Part shown: in pieces, positions 34,710 through 42,062 of the stretch
Position numbering within the stretch: the first letter of the stretch is position 1
How the letters are laid out: every line of letters begins with the position of its first letter
Assembly: GCA_021372675.1 (NCBI GenBank)
Contig: JAJFTZ010000015.1
Location: 1 to 42,136, forward strand
Direction of reading: 5' to 3'
Length of the DNA: 42,136 nucleotides
DNA from: Eubacteriales bacterium
Lineage (GTDB): Bacteria; Bacillota; Clostridia; Christensenellales; CAG-138
Program-made: the position numbers and the translations under genes
Notes under the pieces: model-generated
Told to the model about the DNA's origin: nothing
Seen by the model: only the letters and a program-made list of their open reading frames with translations
Database searches by the model: none

Positions 34710-34726
34710 CCGGAAATCCTTCCAAC

Positions 34727-34755
34727 AAAAAAGGAGCGGTCACACCGCTCCTTTT
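34727..34755 (+). terminator. Terminator of hpt (first of two identical hairpins)
   Basis: AAGGAGCGGT and ACCGCTCCTT form a 10-bp stem around CAC, with A residues before and TTTTT after. The same hairpin returns at 34996-35022. Confidence 0.85.
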
Positions 34756-34762
34756 TGCTTGT

Positions 34763-34975
34763 CGGAAAAGTGCCGCGGCACTTTTCCGAGGGTCACAGGA
34801 ACAACCTGCGCCTTCGGCGCGGCCGGTTGTTCCTGCAAGGAAAGCCTTGCGCTGCAAGGCTTCCCGCCGCCACCGCACATGTCGGCCCTCGGCGGGACAC
34901 GCCTTAGGCACTAGGCCTGCGGGCCGTCGCCGGCGGCGGTTGGAAGCCTCCGGGGGCCGTGGCCCCCGAACCCTC
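34763..34975 (+). repeat. Structured intergenic repeat, copy 3
   Basis: A perfect 26-bp palindrome beginning CGGAAAAGTGCCG (34763-34788) is followed by four further hairpins. AGGAACAACC (34797-34806) pairs with GGTTGTTCCT (34825-34834), enclosing GCGCC/GGCGC. GCAAGG (34835-34840) pairs with CCTTGC (34845-34850). A large GCCGCC/GGCGGC stem encloses a loop starting ACATGTCGG. CGGGGGCC pairs with GGCCCCCG (34951-34968), then AACCC. The architecture equals copy 1 at 565-785. Confidence 0.85.
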
Positions 34976-34995
34976 AAGGCTTTTTTGACAGCCTG

Positions 34996-35022
34996 AAAGG
35001 AGCGGTCACACCGCTCCTTTTT
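34996..35022 (+). terminator. Second identical terminator hairpin
   Basis: AAAGGAGCGGT and ACCGCTCCTTT with CAC in the loop, then TT, duplicate the hpt terminator. It also lies 10 bases after the stop of the minus-strand zinc-ribbon gene, though the T-tract in that direction is short. Confidence 0.75.
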
Positions 35023-35032
35023 AGAACGTTCT

Positions 35033-35521
35033 TTACTTTATGATATGGAAGCCGCCGATCACGGGCAGGGGCTTCATTTCGCCCTTGGAGGCGTTTATGA
35101 TGCCCATGACGCAGAAAATGGCGGGTATGATCCAGAGGAGGCTGAAAAGGGTGGTGAGCAGGCTCCACACGCCCCACGAGTTCCACGAGTTCAAAAAGAG
35201 CGCGGTCAAGATGGCTTGGAGGATCGCCTGCACGATAGCCAGCGCCACGGCGAACAGTGCGAGCACGGTGCCCTGATTGGTGTGATACTTCACGAAAGCC
35301 GAGGTCTTGTGCGCGCCGGCCAGCAGCGGGACGAAAAAGAGGATGTAGGCGAGGATACCCATCGTTTTGTTCTGCTGCGCGTCGTTGAGCACGGGCGCGG
35401 CCTGCGCGCCTGCGCTATAGGCGTTTTGCTGGGGCCCCGCGCCGCCTTGCACCGTTCCGCAGGACGGGCAGAACTTCGCGCCTTCATCGAGTTGCGCGCC
35501 GCAGTTGTTGCAGTATGCCAT
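35033..35521 (-). CDS. Zinc-ribbon membrane protein (DUF4870-like)
   Basis: A 162-residue protein. It starts with a zinc ribbon (YCNNCGAQLDEGAKFCPSCG, residues 3-22), then a Gln/Ala/Gly-rich linker to about 48. A membrane domain with about three helices follows (MGILAYILFFVPLL, GTVLALFAVALAIVQAIL, LLWIIPAIFCVMGIINA). The FVKYHTNQG motif between helices one and two is typical of DUF4870-like proteins, whose role is unknown. A GGAGGAAAC site precedes the ATG. Last gene of the zinc-ribbon cluster. Confidence 0.88.
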   Translation of the reverse strand: MAYCNNCGAQLDEGAKFCPSCGTVQGGAGPQQNAYSAGAQAAPVLNDAQQNKTMGILAYILFFVPLLAGAHKTSAFVKYHTNQGTVLALFAVALAIVQAILQAILTALFLNSWNSWGVWSLLTTLFSLLWIIPAIFCVMGIINASKGEMKPLPVIGGFHIIK

Positions 35522-35590
35522 TTTTGTTTCCTCCTAAACTATAAAAATAGAGTTATATTGCGGGCGGCCCGTGCCGCCTAAGGTATCTTG

Positions 35591-36340
35591 TTATACCTTT
35601 GCGCCGCATTCCCCGCAGAACTTCGTGCCGGGCGCGAGGGAGGCGCCGCAGCTTGGACAGGCCGCGGGCTTCGGCGCGAGCGAGGCGCCGCAGTTGTTGC
35701 AAAAGCGCACGGTGAGCGCGTTTTGCGCGCCGCATTGCTCGCATACCTTGAGCGCCATCGAGGCGCCGCAGTTGTTGCAGAACTTGCCCGTTCCCGCGGG
35801 CTTTTGGCACACGGGGCAGATGGTCGTTTTGCTTTCGATCTTGCCCTGCCAAACGGTGGCGGTTTCCGCGGCGGCGTCGATGTTGCGGCGCATGGCGTCC
35901 GAGCGCGCCTTGGCGACGAAAACCTCTTGGCGGGGCGCGCATTCTACGCAAAGCCCTTCGTCCTCGTTGAAGTCGGCGTCGCAAACCCATTTGCGGCAGG
36001 CGTGGCAGCGGTGAAAATGCTGCTGCGCCTCGTTTTGCGCGCGCTCGAACGCGGCTTCGTGCTCCTTGTGCCATTCGGGGCTTTGCCCCTCGAACCGCTC
36101 GGAAAGCACGTCGCCTCCGCGCTGCATGGAATAGCCTAAGCTGCCGAGCGCGCCGCCGAAAAGGCTTCCCACAACGCCCGCGCCGCGCGAAACGAGCCGA
36201 AGGCCCTTGCCCTTTTTATAGGTTTCCGATTCCACAAACGAGCTTTTGTAGCCGTCGCTGCAGCAATCGCAGTAGAAGGTGAACTCAAACCCCGCCTCGG
36301 TGGAGTTATCCTCGTAATTTCTCGTGAAAGCCTTAAGCAT
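35591..36340 (-). CDS. Multi-zinc-ribbon protein
   Basis: A 249-residue protein with five cysteine clusters. An N-terminal domain of about 150 residues carries YCDCCSDGY and then CHACRKWVCDADF...CVECAP, which looks like a treble-clef-type metal site. Three consecutive zinc ribbons close the protein: CPVC/CNNCG, CEQCG/CNNCG and CPSCG/CGECG. A glycine-rich, mildly hydrophobic stretch (VVGSLFGGALGSLG) near 56-70 may associate with membrane. GGAGGAAAG precedes the ATG. No known function; the ribbons suggest protein or nucleic-acid binding. Confidence 0.88.
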   Translation of the reverse strand: MLKAFTRNYEDNSTEAGFEFTFYCDCCSDGYKSSFVESETYKKGKGLRLVSRGAGVVGSLFGGALGSLGYSMQRGGDVLSERFEGQSPEWHKEHEAAFERAQNEAQQHFHRCHACRKWVCDADFNEDEGLCVECAPRQEVFVAKARSDAMRRNIDAAAETATVWQGKIESKTTICPVCQKPAGTGKFCNNCGASMALKVCEQCGAQNALTVRFCNNCGASLAPKPAACPSCGASLAPGTKFCGECGAKV

Positions 36341-36352
36341 ACCTTTCCTCCG

Positions 36353-36682
36353 TCATCTTTTCAGCTTCTTGCCGCATGCGGTGCATTTCGTGTTTTCAAA
36401 AAACTGCTGTACGCCGCAGCGCGGATTCGGACAGGGCTGCGTGAGGCTTTGGCCGCAGCGCTCGCAGCGCGCTTGCGCGAAGGTCGTTTGGGCGCAATGC
36501 GGGCAACTTACCCTAAGCGGCCTTCCGCAGCCCGCGCACACGCGGTCCTCCTTTTTTACGACGCGCAGGCACGAGGGGCAAAGGTCGTTGAAGGGGCTCG
36601 CGCTGCCGCAGCCGGGGCAAAAGCGCGCATCTCGCTCCACGAGCATGCCGCAATGGATACAGGGCATTTTATAGGTAGCCAT
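36353..36682 (-). CDS. Small multi-zinc-ribbon protein
   Basis: A 109-residue protein consisting almost only of zinc ribbons: CIHCG/CPGCG, CPSC/CAGCG, CPHC/CERCG and CPNPRCG/CTACG. No other domain is visible. The start at 36682 is chosen because the ribbons begin right after it, but no Shine-Dalgarno is present. Immediately upstream is a tRNA T-arm-like hairpin. An ATG at 36667 or a longer frame from 36823 are alternatives. It lies 12 bases before the next zinc-ribbon gene, so the two are surely cotranscribed. Confidence 0.8.
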   Translation of the reverse strand: MATYKMPCIHCGMLVERDARFCPGCGSASPFNDLCPSCLRVVKKEDRVCAGCGRPLRVSCPHCAQTTFAQARCERCGQSLTQPCPNPRCGVQQFFENTKCTACGKKLKR

Positions 36683-36689
36683 AAAGATA

Positions 36690-36706
36690 AGGGGAGTCGA
36701 ACCCCT
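36690..36706 (-). other. tRNA T-arm-like hairpin in the 5' region of a zinc-ribbon gene
   Basis: On the minus strand AGGGGTTCGACTCCCCT forms a 5-bp stem with the exact T-loop TTCGACT. No matching acceptor strand, D-arm or anticodon arm was found upstream, so a complete tRNA or tmRNA is not supported. It may be a remnant of a tRNA or tmRNA 3' end, such as an old attachment site. Confidence 0.55.
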
Positions 36707-36877
36707 GCGCCGCAAAGCTGCTATTTTGGCGCACGTCATCGTCATCGTTAGTCGCCGTGGGCCCGCACGCGAGGCCCAAATGGCTCCGGCTCTGCCGGAC
36801 GCTGCGGCGAGTACCGGCAACACGGCGATGGCGTGCTTTCCGGCCCTATAAACCGCAGGGTACCGGCTCCCCCTACC

Positions 36878-37345
36878 TCAGCCTCCCAGCCGCGCGCCGC
36901 AGCCGCCGCAAAAGCGGGCGCCCGCCGCGTTTTCCGCGCCGCAGGAGGTACAGAAATTCTTCGCGGGAGCGCCGAGCTTGGTGCCGCACTCCTGGCAGAA
37001 ATTGATCCCCTCGGGGTTGATGCTGCCGCAGTTAGGGCAGGTGCACTTTTCTTCCGCCTCTTTTTTGGCGCGCTCCGCGGCGTCCTTTTCGGACTTCAGG
37101 GCCTGAAGCTTCTGCTCCGCCGCGGCGACGTTGCTCTTTACGAGCTCGAGTTGGCTATAAAGGTCGGGAAAGCGCGAGCTCCCCTCCTGCTCCATGATGC
37201 GCTTGCCCGCCTGCGCGTAAAGCTCCGTCTCGCGCGACCTTAGGTCCGTAAGCTCGGTTTGCGCCTGAAACAGCTTGACCTCCGGGTCTTCCTGCGGCAT
37301 AAGGCCGGAAAGCCCCTTGAACAGGCCGCTCAAAATATCGCTCAT
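36878..37345 (-). CDS. Coiled-coil zinc-ribbon protein
   Basis: A 155-residue protein. Residues about 20-100 form a long charged coiled coil (AEQKLQALKSEKDAAERAKK region). Two zinc ribbons follow: CPNCGSINPEGINFCQECG and CTSCGAENAAGARFCGGCG. The N-terminus (SDILSGLFKGLSGLMPQ) is a short amphipathic helix. Function unknown. It is the first gene of the four-gene zinc-ribbon group and is separated from the next by 195 bases. GGAGGG precedes the ATG. Confidence 0.87.
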   Translation of the reverse strand: MSDILSGLFKGLSGLMPQEDPEVKLFQAQTELTDLRSRETELYAQAGKRIMEQEGSSRFPDLYSQLELVKSNVAAAEQKLQALKSEKDAAERAKKEAEEKCTCPNCGSINPEGINFCQECGTKLGAPAKNFCTSCGAENAAGARFCGGCGARLGG

Positions 37346-37427
37346 ACCATCCCTCCAAAAAAACTTTTCGCTGCCATGGACCGCACGGGCCGCCGAAGCG
37401 GCGCCGCGAAAACGAAAAAAGGCTTTG

Positions 37428-37456
37428 TTGAACTTAAAGCGCGTATGCTATACAAT
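37428..37456 (+). promoter_or_regulatory. Promoter of the solute-binding protein operon
   Basis: TTGAAC (37428-37433) and TACAAT (37451-37456) with a 17-base spacer. The leader of about 180 bases contains an ATCACCC/GGGTGAT hairpin (37549-37565) and a GGAACA/TGTTCC hairpin (37572-37599). Nothing else was recognised between 37346 and 37640. Confidence 0.75.
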
Positions 37457-37640
37457 GTTTTTAAATATGCCTGAAAAAAATGCGCGATATCCTTACAAGC
37501 ACATTATACACGCTATAAGTATTATAGAAAACTAATTTTTCGCCGTCCATCACCCGACGGGTGATTTATGGAACAAAAAAGGGATTGGGCTGTTCCTTGA
37601 CCGGTCCCGCCGCAAAAACGTGAAACGGAGGACGAACCCC

Positions 37641-39029
37641 ATGCGCTTTAAATCGACCGCCGCCCTTCTTATTTTTATGCTCCTTTTGAACGCGGTTTTC
37701 CTGCCCGGCTGCGGAAGCGCCGTCCTCGACCCAGGGGATCCCGTCACCGTTTCGCTTTGGCACAACTACGGCGGGCAGATGAAGGAGACCATGGATGCGC
37801 TCGTAAGCGAGTTCAACGATACCGTGGGCCGCGAGCAGGGCGTGATCGTGAACGTGACGAGCATTTCGAGCTCCTCGTCCATCGTGAAGATGCTCGATAT
37901 GGCAGCAAACGGCGAGCCCGGCGCGCCGGCGCTGCCCGACGTCACCACCTGCTACCCCATCACGGCGCTTTCTTTGAAGGAAAAGGGGCTGCTCGTCGAT
38001 CTGAAAAGCTATTTTTCGGGCGCGGAGCTCGGCGCCTACCTGCCCGCCTTTTTGGCGGAGGGCTACATCGGATCGGAGCTCTATGTGTTCCCCGTGGCAA
38101 AGTCCACCGAGGTGCTGTTTCTCAACAGAACTTTGTTCGACAGATTTTCCGCCGCCACGGGCGTGACGCTCGAAAGCCTTTCTACCTTCGAGGGCCTCGC
38201 CTCCGCCGCGAAAAGCTATTACGAATGGACGGATTCACTCACGCCCGACACGGCGAACGACGGCAAGTCGTTCTATATGCCCGATTCGTGGTTTAACCTC
38301 GCGCAGGTGGGCGCGGAGCAGCTTGGCGAAAGCCTCGTGAAGGAGCAAGCTTTCAACCTCTCGACCAATGCGTTCTCGCGCGTGTTCGAAACGCTTTACC
38401 GCCCCGCGGTCGCGGGCGGCGTCGCCCTGTCCGACAGCTATTCCTCCGAGCTTATGAAAACGGGCGACCTCGTATGCTCCACCGGCTCCACGGCGGGGGT
38501 GCTGTTTTACGGCGATTCCATCACCTACCCGGACAACACCACCGAGAAGGTAACGTTTGACGTGCTTCCGTACCCCGTGTTCGAGGGCGGTGAAAAGGTC
38601 GCGCTGCAGCGCGGCGGCGGCATGTGCGTGTTCAAGTCCGACGCGCGGCGCGAGTACGCGGCATGCCTTTTTATCAAGTGGTTCACCCGTTCCAAGCAAA
38701 ACGAGCGTTTCGTCTCGTCCACGGGATACCTGCCTGTGACGCGGGAGGCGTTTGTTAACGTGGGCTCCCCCGGCGCGCCGCCGGAATCCGAAAACGTAAA
38801 AAAGCTTCTCGCGACGGCCTCGCAAATGCTCGACGAATACCGCTTCTATCTGCCGCCCGTGTTCGACGGCTTCGATGCGATGGGGGCGGACTATACCGCG
38901 AACCTGAAAAGCTCCGTTATGACCGCGCGTGAAACCTACGCGGCGCTCCTTTCGGAAATGGGCGCGGAGGGGGCGTATGCGGCGGCGTCGAAGGAGGCGC
39001 TTTCCGACTTTATACAAAGCGGGAGATAG
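37641..39029 (+). CDS. ABC transporter solute-binding lipoprotein (family 1)
   Basis: A 462-residue extracellular solute-binding protein. The lipoprotein signal peptide ends in LPGC (Cys near residue 24). Family-1 features follow: VTVSLWHNYGG at the start of the mature part, YPITALSLKEKGLLVDLKSY, and FIKWFTRSKQNERFVSSTGYLPV near the end. Family 1 binds sugars or polyols for CUT1 importers. No permease genes are adjacent, and the next gene encodes a membrane-bound regulator, so it may act as a sensor instead. The ATG at 37641 lies 9 bases after GGAGG; a GTG at 37620 is possible. Confidence 0.92.
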   Translation: MRFKSTAALLIFMLLLNAVFLPGCGSAVLDPGDPVTVSLWHNYGGQMKETMDALVSEFNDTVGREQGVIVNVTSISSSSSIVKMLDMAANGEPGAPALPDVTTCYPITALSLKEKGLLVDLKSYFSGAELGAYLPAFLAEGYIGSELYVFPVAKSTEVLFLNRTLFDRFSAATGVTLESLSTFEGLASAAKSYYEWTDSLTPDTANDGKSFYMPDSWFNLAQVGAEQLGESLVKEQAFNLSTNAFSRVFETLYRPAVAGGVALSDSYSSELMKTGDLVCSTGSTAGVLFYGDSITYPDNTTEKVTFDVLPYPVFEGGEKVALQRGGGMCVFKSDARREYAACLFIKWFTRSKQNERFVSSTGYLPVTREAFVNVGSPGAPPESENVKKLLATASQMLDEYRFYLPPVFDGFDAMGADYTANLKSSVMTARETYAALLSEMGAEGAYAAASKEALSDFIQSGR

Positions 39030-39033
39030 CTCC

Positions 39034-40677
39034 GTGGCGAGAGAGGGTGGATGGTTCAACCGCATTTCGGCCTCCGTGGCCTCCCTGCGCGAAGCGATGC
39101 GCGCCGGGAGGTCCATGCGCGTTGCGGTGCTCGTGTACCTGCTTTCGCTCGCGGGCATTTTGATGCTCGGTATCGTGCTTCTTTTAAGCGCCGCGGGCGC
39201 GTTCGGCTCGGGCCGCGAGGCGCAAAAAAACCTCATGGCCAACGACCTCGCCCATTCGGTCGGCGATATCTCCGCCGATTTTGGCGCCGTTTCCGCAGTG
39301 TGCGCCTCCTACGCCAAGCTCTGCGCGCGGGACCTCGAGGCGCGCATGCTGGCGGAGGGCTTTCGCGCGAAGGAGCTCAGGGATAACCCGGAGGCGCTCG
39401 GCTCGCTTTTGAACGGCGCCTACGCCGCACTTTCCACGGCGCTCATCCGCTCGCGCGCGAGCGGCGCGTTTTTGCTGCTCGACGCCACGGTCAACCCGGC
39501 GCTCGAGGGATCCGCGGATTCGCGCGCGTGCGTTTATCTAAGAAACATGGAGCCCAACATCGTCAACGCCACCGACCCGAACCTTCAGCTTTTGCGCGGC
39601 CCCGCCTCCGTAGCGCGCGACAACGGCATCGGCATGCACGCGCAGTGGCGCATGGAGCTCGACGTGCCGCACGACGGCGCTCTAAAGCAAAACCTCGACG
39701 TTTCGGCGCAAAGCGGCCTCCCCGTTTCGCACGCGTATTTCTGGCAGGGCGCGAGCATTTTGGAGGGCACGAGCGAGCGCGCTATGCTCTGCGTGGCTCC
39801 GCTCATCGCCTCCGACGGCACGCTGTTCGGCGCGTGCGGCTTCGAGGTGAGCGCCATGCTTTTTTCGCTCTCCTACGCGCCCGACAACCGCCTTTATCCG
39901 CAGAGCTTCGTGCTGATCGCCCCGTCGAAAGGCGCCTCCGTCGAGCTGTCAAGCGCCCTCACGGCCGGCGGCGGCATGGAGCTTAACGGGGCCGCGGGCG
40001 GCGAGGCGGAGCTTTACGCGCTCGAAAGGCGCGAAAACGGCTTCGTCGCCATGGAGCACGGCGGCCGCGTGTATGCGGGCCTCGCGAGGCAGGTTGCGCT
40101 GTATCCCGGCGATTCCCCCTTTCGGGAGAAAGCCTTCACCATCGCGCTTATGATGCCGCGGCAAACGCTTATGAAGTCGATCCGGCAGGACCTCGCGCGG
40201 CTTATGGCATTTCTGCTTTTGCTCATGGCGGCGGCGCTGTTCGCGTCGCTCTACATGAGCCGCAGGTTTACGCGACCCTTAAACGAATCGCTCGAGACCC
40301 TGCGCGCCGCGGATGAAACGGCCGCCAAAAAGACCGGCATACGGGAGATCGACGAGCTTATAAGCTCCGTTAAGGCCGCGCACGGCGCATCGGACGCGGC
40401 GGTTGCCGAGCGGGAACGCTACGCGCTTTTGAGCGGGTTCGCGCAAAACGTCGCCACGCTTACCGCGGCGGAGCGCGCCGTGTTCGACCTCTATTACGAG
40501 GGATACGCCGCGGAGGAGATAGCCCAAAAGCTTTTTTTGAGCATCAACACCATCAAGACCCACAGCAAGCGCATCTACATGAAGCTCAACGTATCCTCGC
40601 GCAAGGAGCTTTTGGTCTACGCCGCCATGCTCAAGGAGGAGGCGGCGCGTGAAAGAAGGGAAACGCCCATTTTCTAA
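39034..40677 (+). CDS. Membrane-anchored LuxR-type regulator with extracellular sensor domain
   Basis: A 547-residue one-component sensor. Residues about 25-50 form the first membrane helix (VAVLVYLLSLAGILMLGIVLL). An extracellular, Cache-like sensor region of about 330 residues follows, then a second helix (about 390-407, LMAFLLLLMAAALFASLYM) and a short HAMP-like linker (SRRFTRPLNESLETLRAADE). The C-terminus is a LuxR/GerE helix-turn-helix (about 480-535) with LTAAERAVFDLYYEGYAAEE and INTIKTHSKRIYMKL. No kinase or receiver domain is present. The likely start is GTG at 39034, 4 bases after the preceding stop and behind GGGAGA. It should sense an external ligand, possibly through the solute-binding protein. 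Confidence 0.88.
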   Translation: MAREGGWFNRISASVASLREAMRAGRSMRVAVLVYLLSLAGILMLGIVLLLSAAGAFGSGREAQKNLMANDLAHSVGDISADFGAVSAVCASYAKLCARDLEARMLAEGFRAKELRDNPEALGSLLNGAYAALSTALIRSRASGAFLLLDATVNPALEGSADSRACVYLRNMEPNIVNATDPNLQLLRGPASVARDNGIGMHAQWRMELDVPHDGALKQNLDVSAQSGLPVSHAYFWQGASILEGTSERAMLCVAPLIASDGTLFGACGFEVSAMLFSLSYAPDNRLYPQSFVLIAPSKGASVELSSALTAGGGMELNGAAGGEAELYALERRENGFVAMEHGGRVYAGLARQVALYPGDSPFREKAFTIALMMPRQTLMKSIRQDLARLMAFLLLLMAAALFASLYMSRRFTRPLNESLETLRAADETAAKKTGIREIDELISSVKAAHGASDAAVAERERYALLSGFAQNVATLTAAERAVFDLYYEGYAAEEIAQKLFLSINTIKTHSKRIYMKLNVSSRKELLVYAAMLKEEAARERRETPIF

Positions 40678-40692
40678 GCTGTCAAACATACG

Positions 40693-40730
40693 CCCCCAAG
40701 CATATTGTGCAGTATGCTTGGGGGTTTTTT
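40693..40730 (+). terminator. Strong intrinsic terminator whose U-tract touches the next start codon
   Basis: CCCCCAAGCATA (40693-40704) pairs perfectly with TATGCTTGGGGG (40713-40724), followed by six T. The ATG of the glycosyltransferase gene comes next, at 40731. The 3' arm's GGGGG is the only Shine-Dalgarno-like sequence for that ATG. Confidence 0.9.
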
Positions 40731-41840
40731 ATGATAAGCATCAGCCTTTGTATGATCGTGAAAAATGAGGAGGAGGTGCTTTCGCGCTGCCTTTCGAGCG
40801 CGGAGGGGATCGCGGACGAGATCGTGGTCGTCGACACGGGTTCCGCCGACGCCACGAAGGAGATCGCCTTAAAACACGGCGCGCGGGTATACGACTTCCC
40901 GTGGGCCGACGATTTTTCCGCCGCGCGGAACTTCTCCTTTTCCAAGGCGGCCATGGAGTACATATTGTGGCTCGACGCGGACGACGTGATCCTGGACGGG
41001 GATCGGGGAAAGCTCCTCGCGCTCAAGGAAACGCTCGATACGGGCGTGGACGCGGTGATGATGCGCTACGACACGGCGTTTGACGCGCAGGGCCGCCCGG
41101 TGTTTTCGTTTTACCGGGAGCGCCTAATAAAGCGCGCGCGCGGCTTTCAATGGGAGGAGCCTGTGCATGAGTTTTTGCGCACCTACGGCAACGTGATCAA
41201 CGCCGATATCCACGTGACCCACAAAAAGCCGAATCGTGTGGGCGAGCCGGGACGGAACGTGCGCATCTACGAGGCGCTCCTCGCGCGCGGGGAAACGCTT
41301 TCGCCGCGCGGCATGTACTATTTCGCCCGCGAGCTCAAGGACGCGGGGCGCTTTGAGGAGGCAGCCGGGTATTTCAACGCGTTTTTAGCGTCCCGCAAGG
41401 GATGGCGCGAGGATAACATTACCGCCTGTTTGGAGCTTTCGCGCTGCATGGCGGCGTTGGGCAAAGAGGAGGCGGCCCTGAAAGCGCTTTTTGAAAGCTT
41501 CCTCTACGATGCGCCGCGCGCGGAGGTCTGCTGCCAGATCGGTTACCGCCTTAAGGGGCGGGGGGATTACTGCCTCGCCGTATTTTGGTTCTCGCTGGTG
41601 GAGCGCCTCGAGAGGCCCGTGGATTCGTGGGGCTTTATGGAGCTCGATTGCTGGGGCTATATTCCCTTTTTGGAGTGCGCGGTCTGCTACGACCGGCTCG
41701 GAGAGCTTGAAAAGGCGGAATACTACAACGAGCTCGCCGCCGCCGCAAAGCCGGATTCTCAGGCGGTGGCGCACAACCGCGCGTATTTCGCGGCGCGGCG
41801 CGCGGGAGGAAAAACCCTGTCGTTATTCCCCGGGGAATAA
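40731..41840 (+). CDS. Family 2 glycosyltransferase with TPR-like C-terminus
   Basis: A 369-residue protein. Residues 1-230 are a GT2 domain (SLCMIVKNEEEVLSRCLSS at the start, VVDTGSADATKEIA, the metal-binding LWLDADDVI, and EPVHEFL near 150). The C-terminal 150 residues are helical TPR-like repeats (ARELKDAGRFEEAAGYFNAF, CYDRLGELEKAEYYNELAA). This GT2-TPR combination is widespread in Firmicutes and thought to glycosylate proteins or surface polymers; the sugar is unknown. A GTG at 40707, in the loop of the upstream terminator, would add 8 residues. Its strange leader is discussed under findings. Confidence 0.92.
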   Translation: MISISLCMIVKNEEEVLSRCLSSAEGIADEIVVVDTGSADATKEIALKHGARVYDFPWADDFSAARNFSFSKAAMEYILWLDADDVILDGDRGKLLALKETLDTGVDAVMMRYDTAFDAQGRPVFSFYRERLIKRARGFQWEEPVHEFLRTYGNVINADIHVTHKKPNRVGEPGRNVRIYEALLARGETLSPRGMYYFARELKDAGRFEEAAGYFNAFLASRKGWREDNITACLELSRCMAALGKEEAALKALFESFLYDAPRAEVCCQIGYRLKGRGDYCLAVFWFSLVERLERPVDSWGFMELDCWGYIPFLECAVCYDRLGELEKAEYYNELAAAAKPDSQAVAHNRAYFAARRAGGKTLSLFPGE

Positions 41841-41855
41841 CGGGAAACCGAACAG

Positions 41856-41908
41856 ATGCCGAAGGGGCGGAGCCGGGTGGTTTCGCCCCTCCGGCATTTA
41901 TGTTTTAT
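41856..41908 (+). terminator. Terminator of the glycosyltransferase gene
   Basis: ATGCCG-A-AGGGGCG (41856-41869) pairs with CGCCCCT-C-CGGCAT (41884-41897), followed by TTATGTTTTA. It lies 15 bases after the stop codon. Confidence 0.75.
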
Positions 41909-42062
41909 GCTTTGAGCTTGTCCGAAAAGAACGTCGAATGCTGGGAGCTTTCCCTGCCGCGTGTCGAGGGCACGAATAACCTATGTCAAGCCTCACATAT
42001 TTATAGGGAGAGGGGAAAGCTTGTCCATAGTTTCCCCTAAAACACTTGAGTGGGAGGCAATT

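Noticed and set aside
36683-36877. Complete tRNA or tmRNA on the minus strand
   Set aside because: Only the T-arm fits. No acceptor partner for TATCTTT, no D-arm and no room for a full tmRNA between the two genes.
38235-39242. 335-codon minus-strand frame opposite the solute-binding protein gene
   Set aside because: Shadow frame; the plus strand carries a clear lipoprotein with family motifs.
41491-41979. 162-codon plus-strand frame at the end of the glycosyltransferase gene
   Set aside because: Overlaps the glycosyltransferase out of frame and crosses its terminator; product is Ser/Arg-rich without family features.
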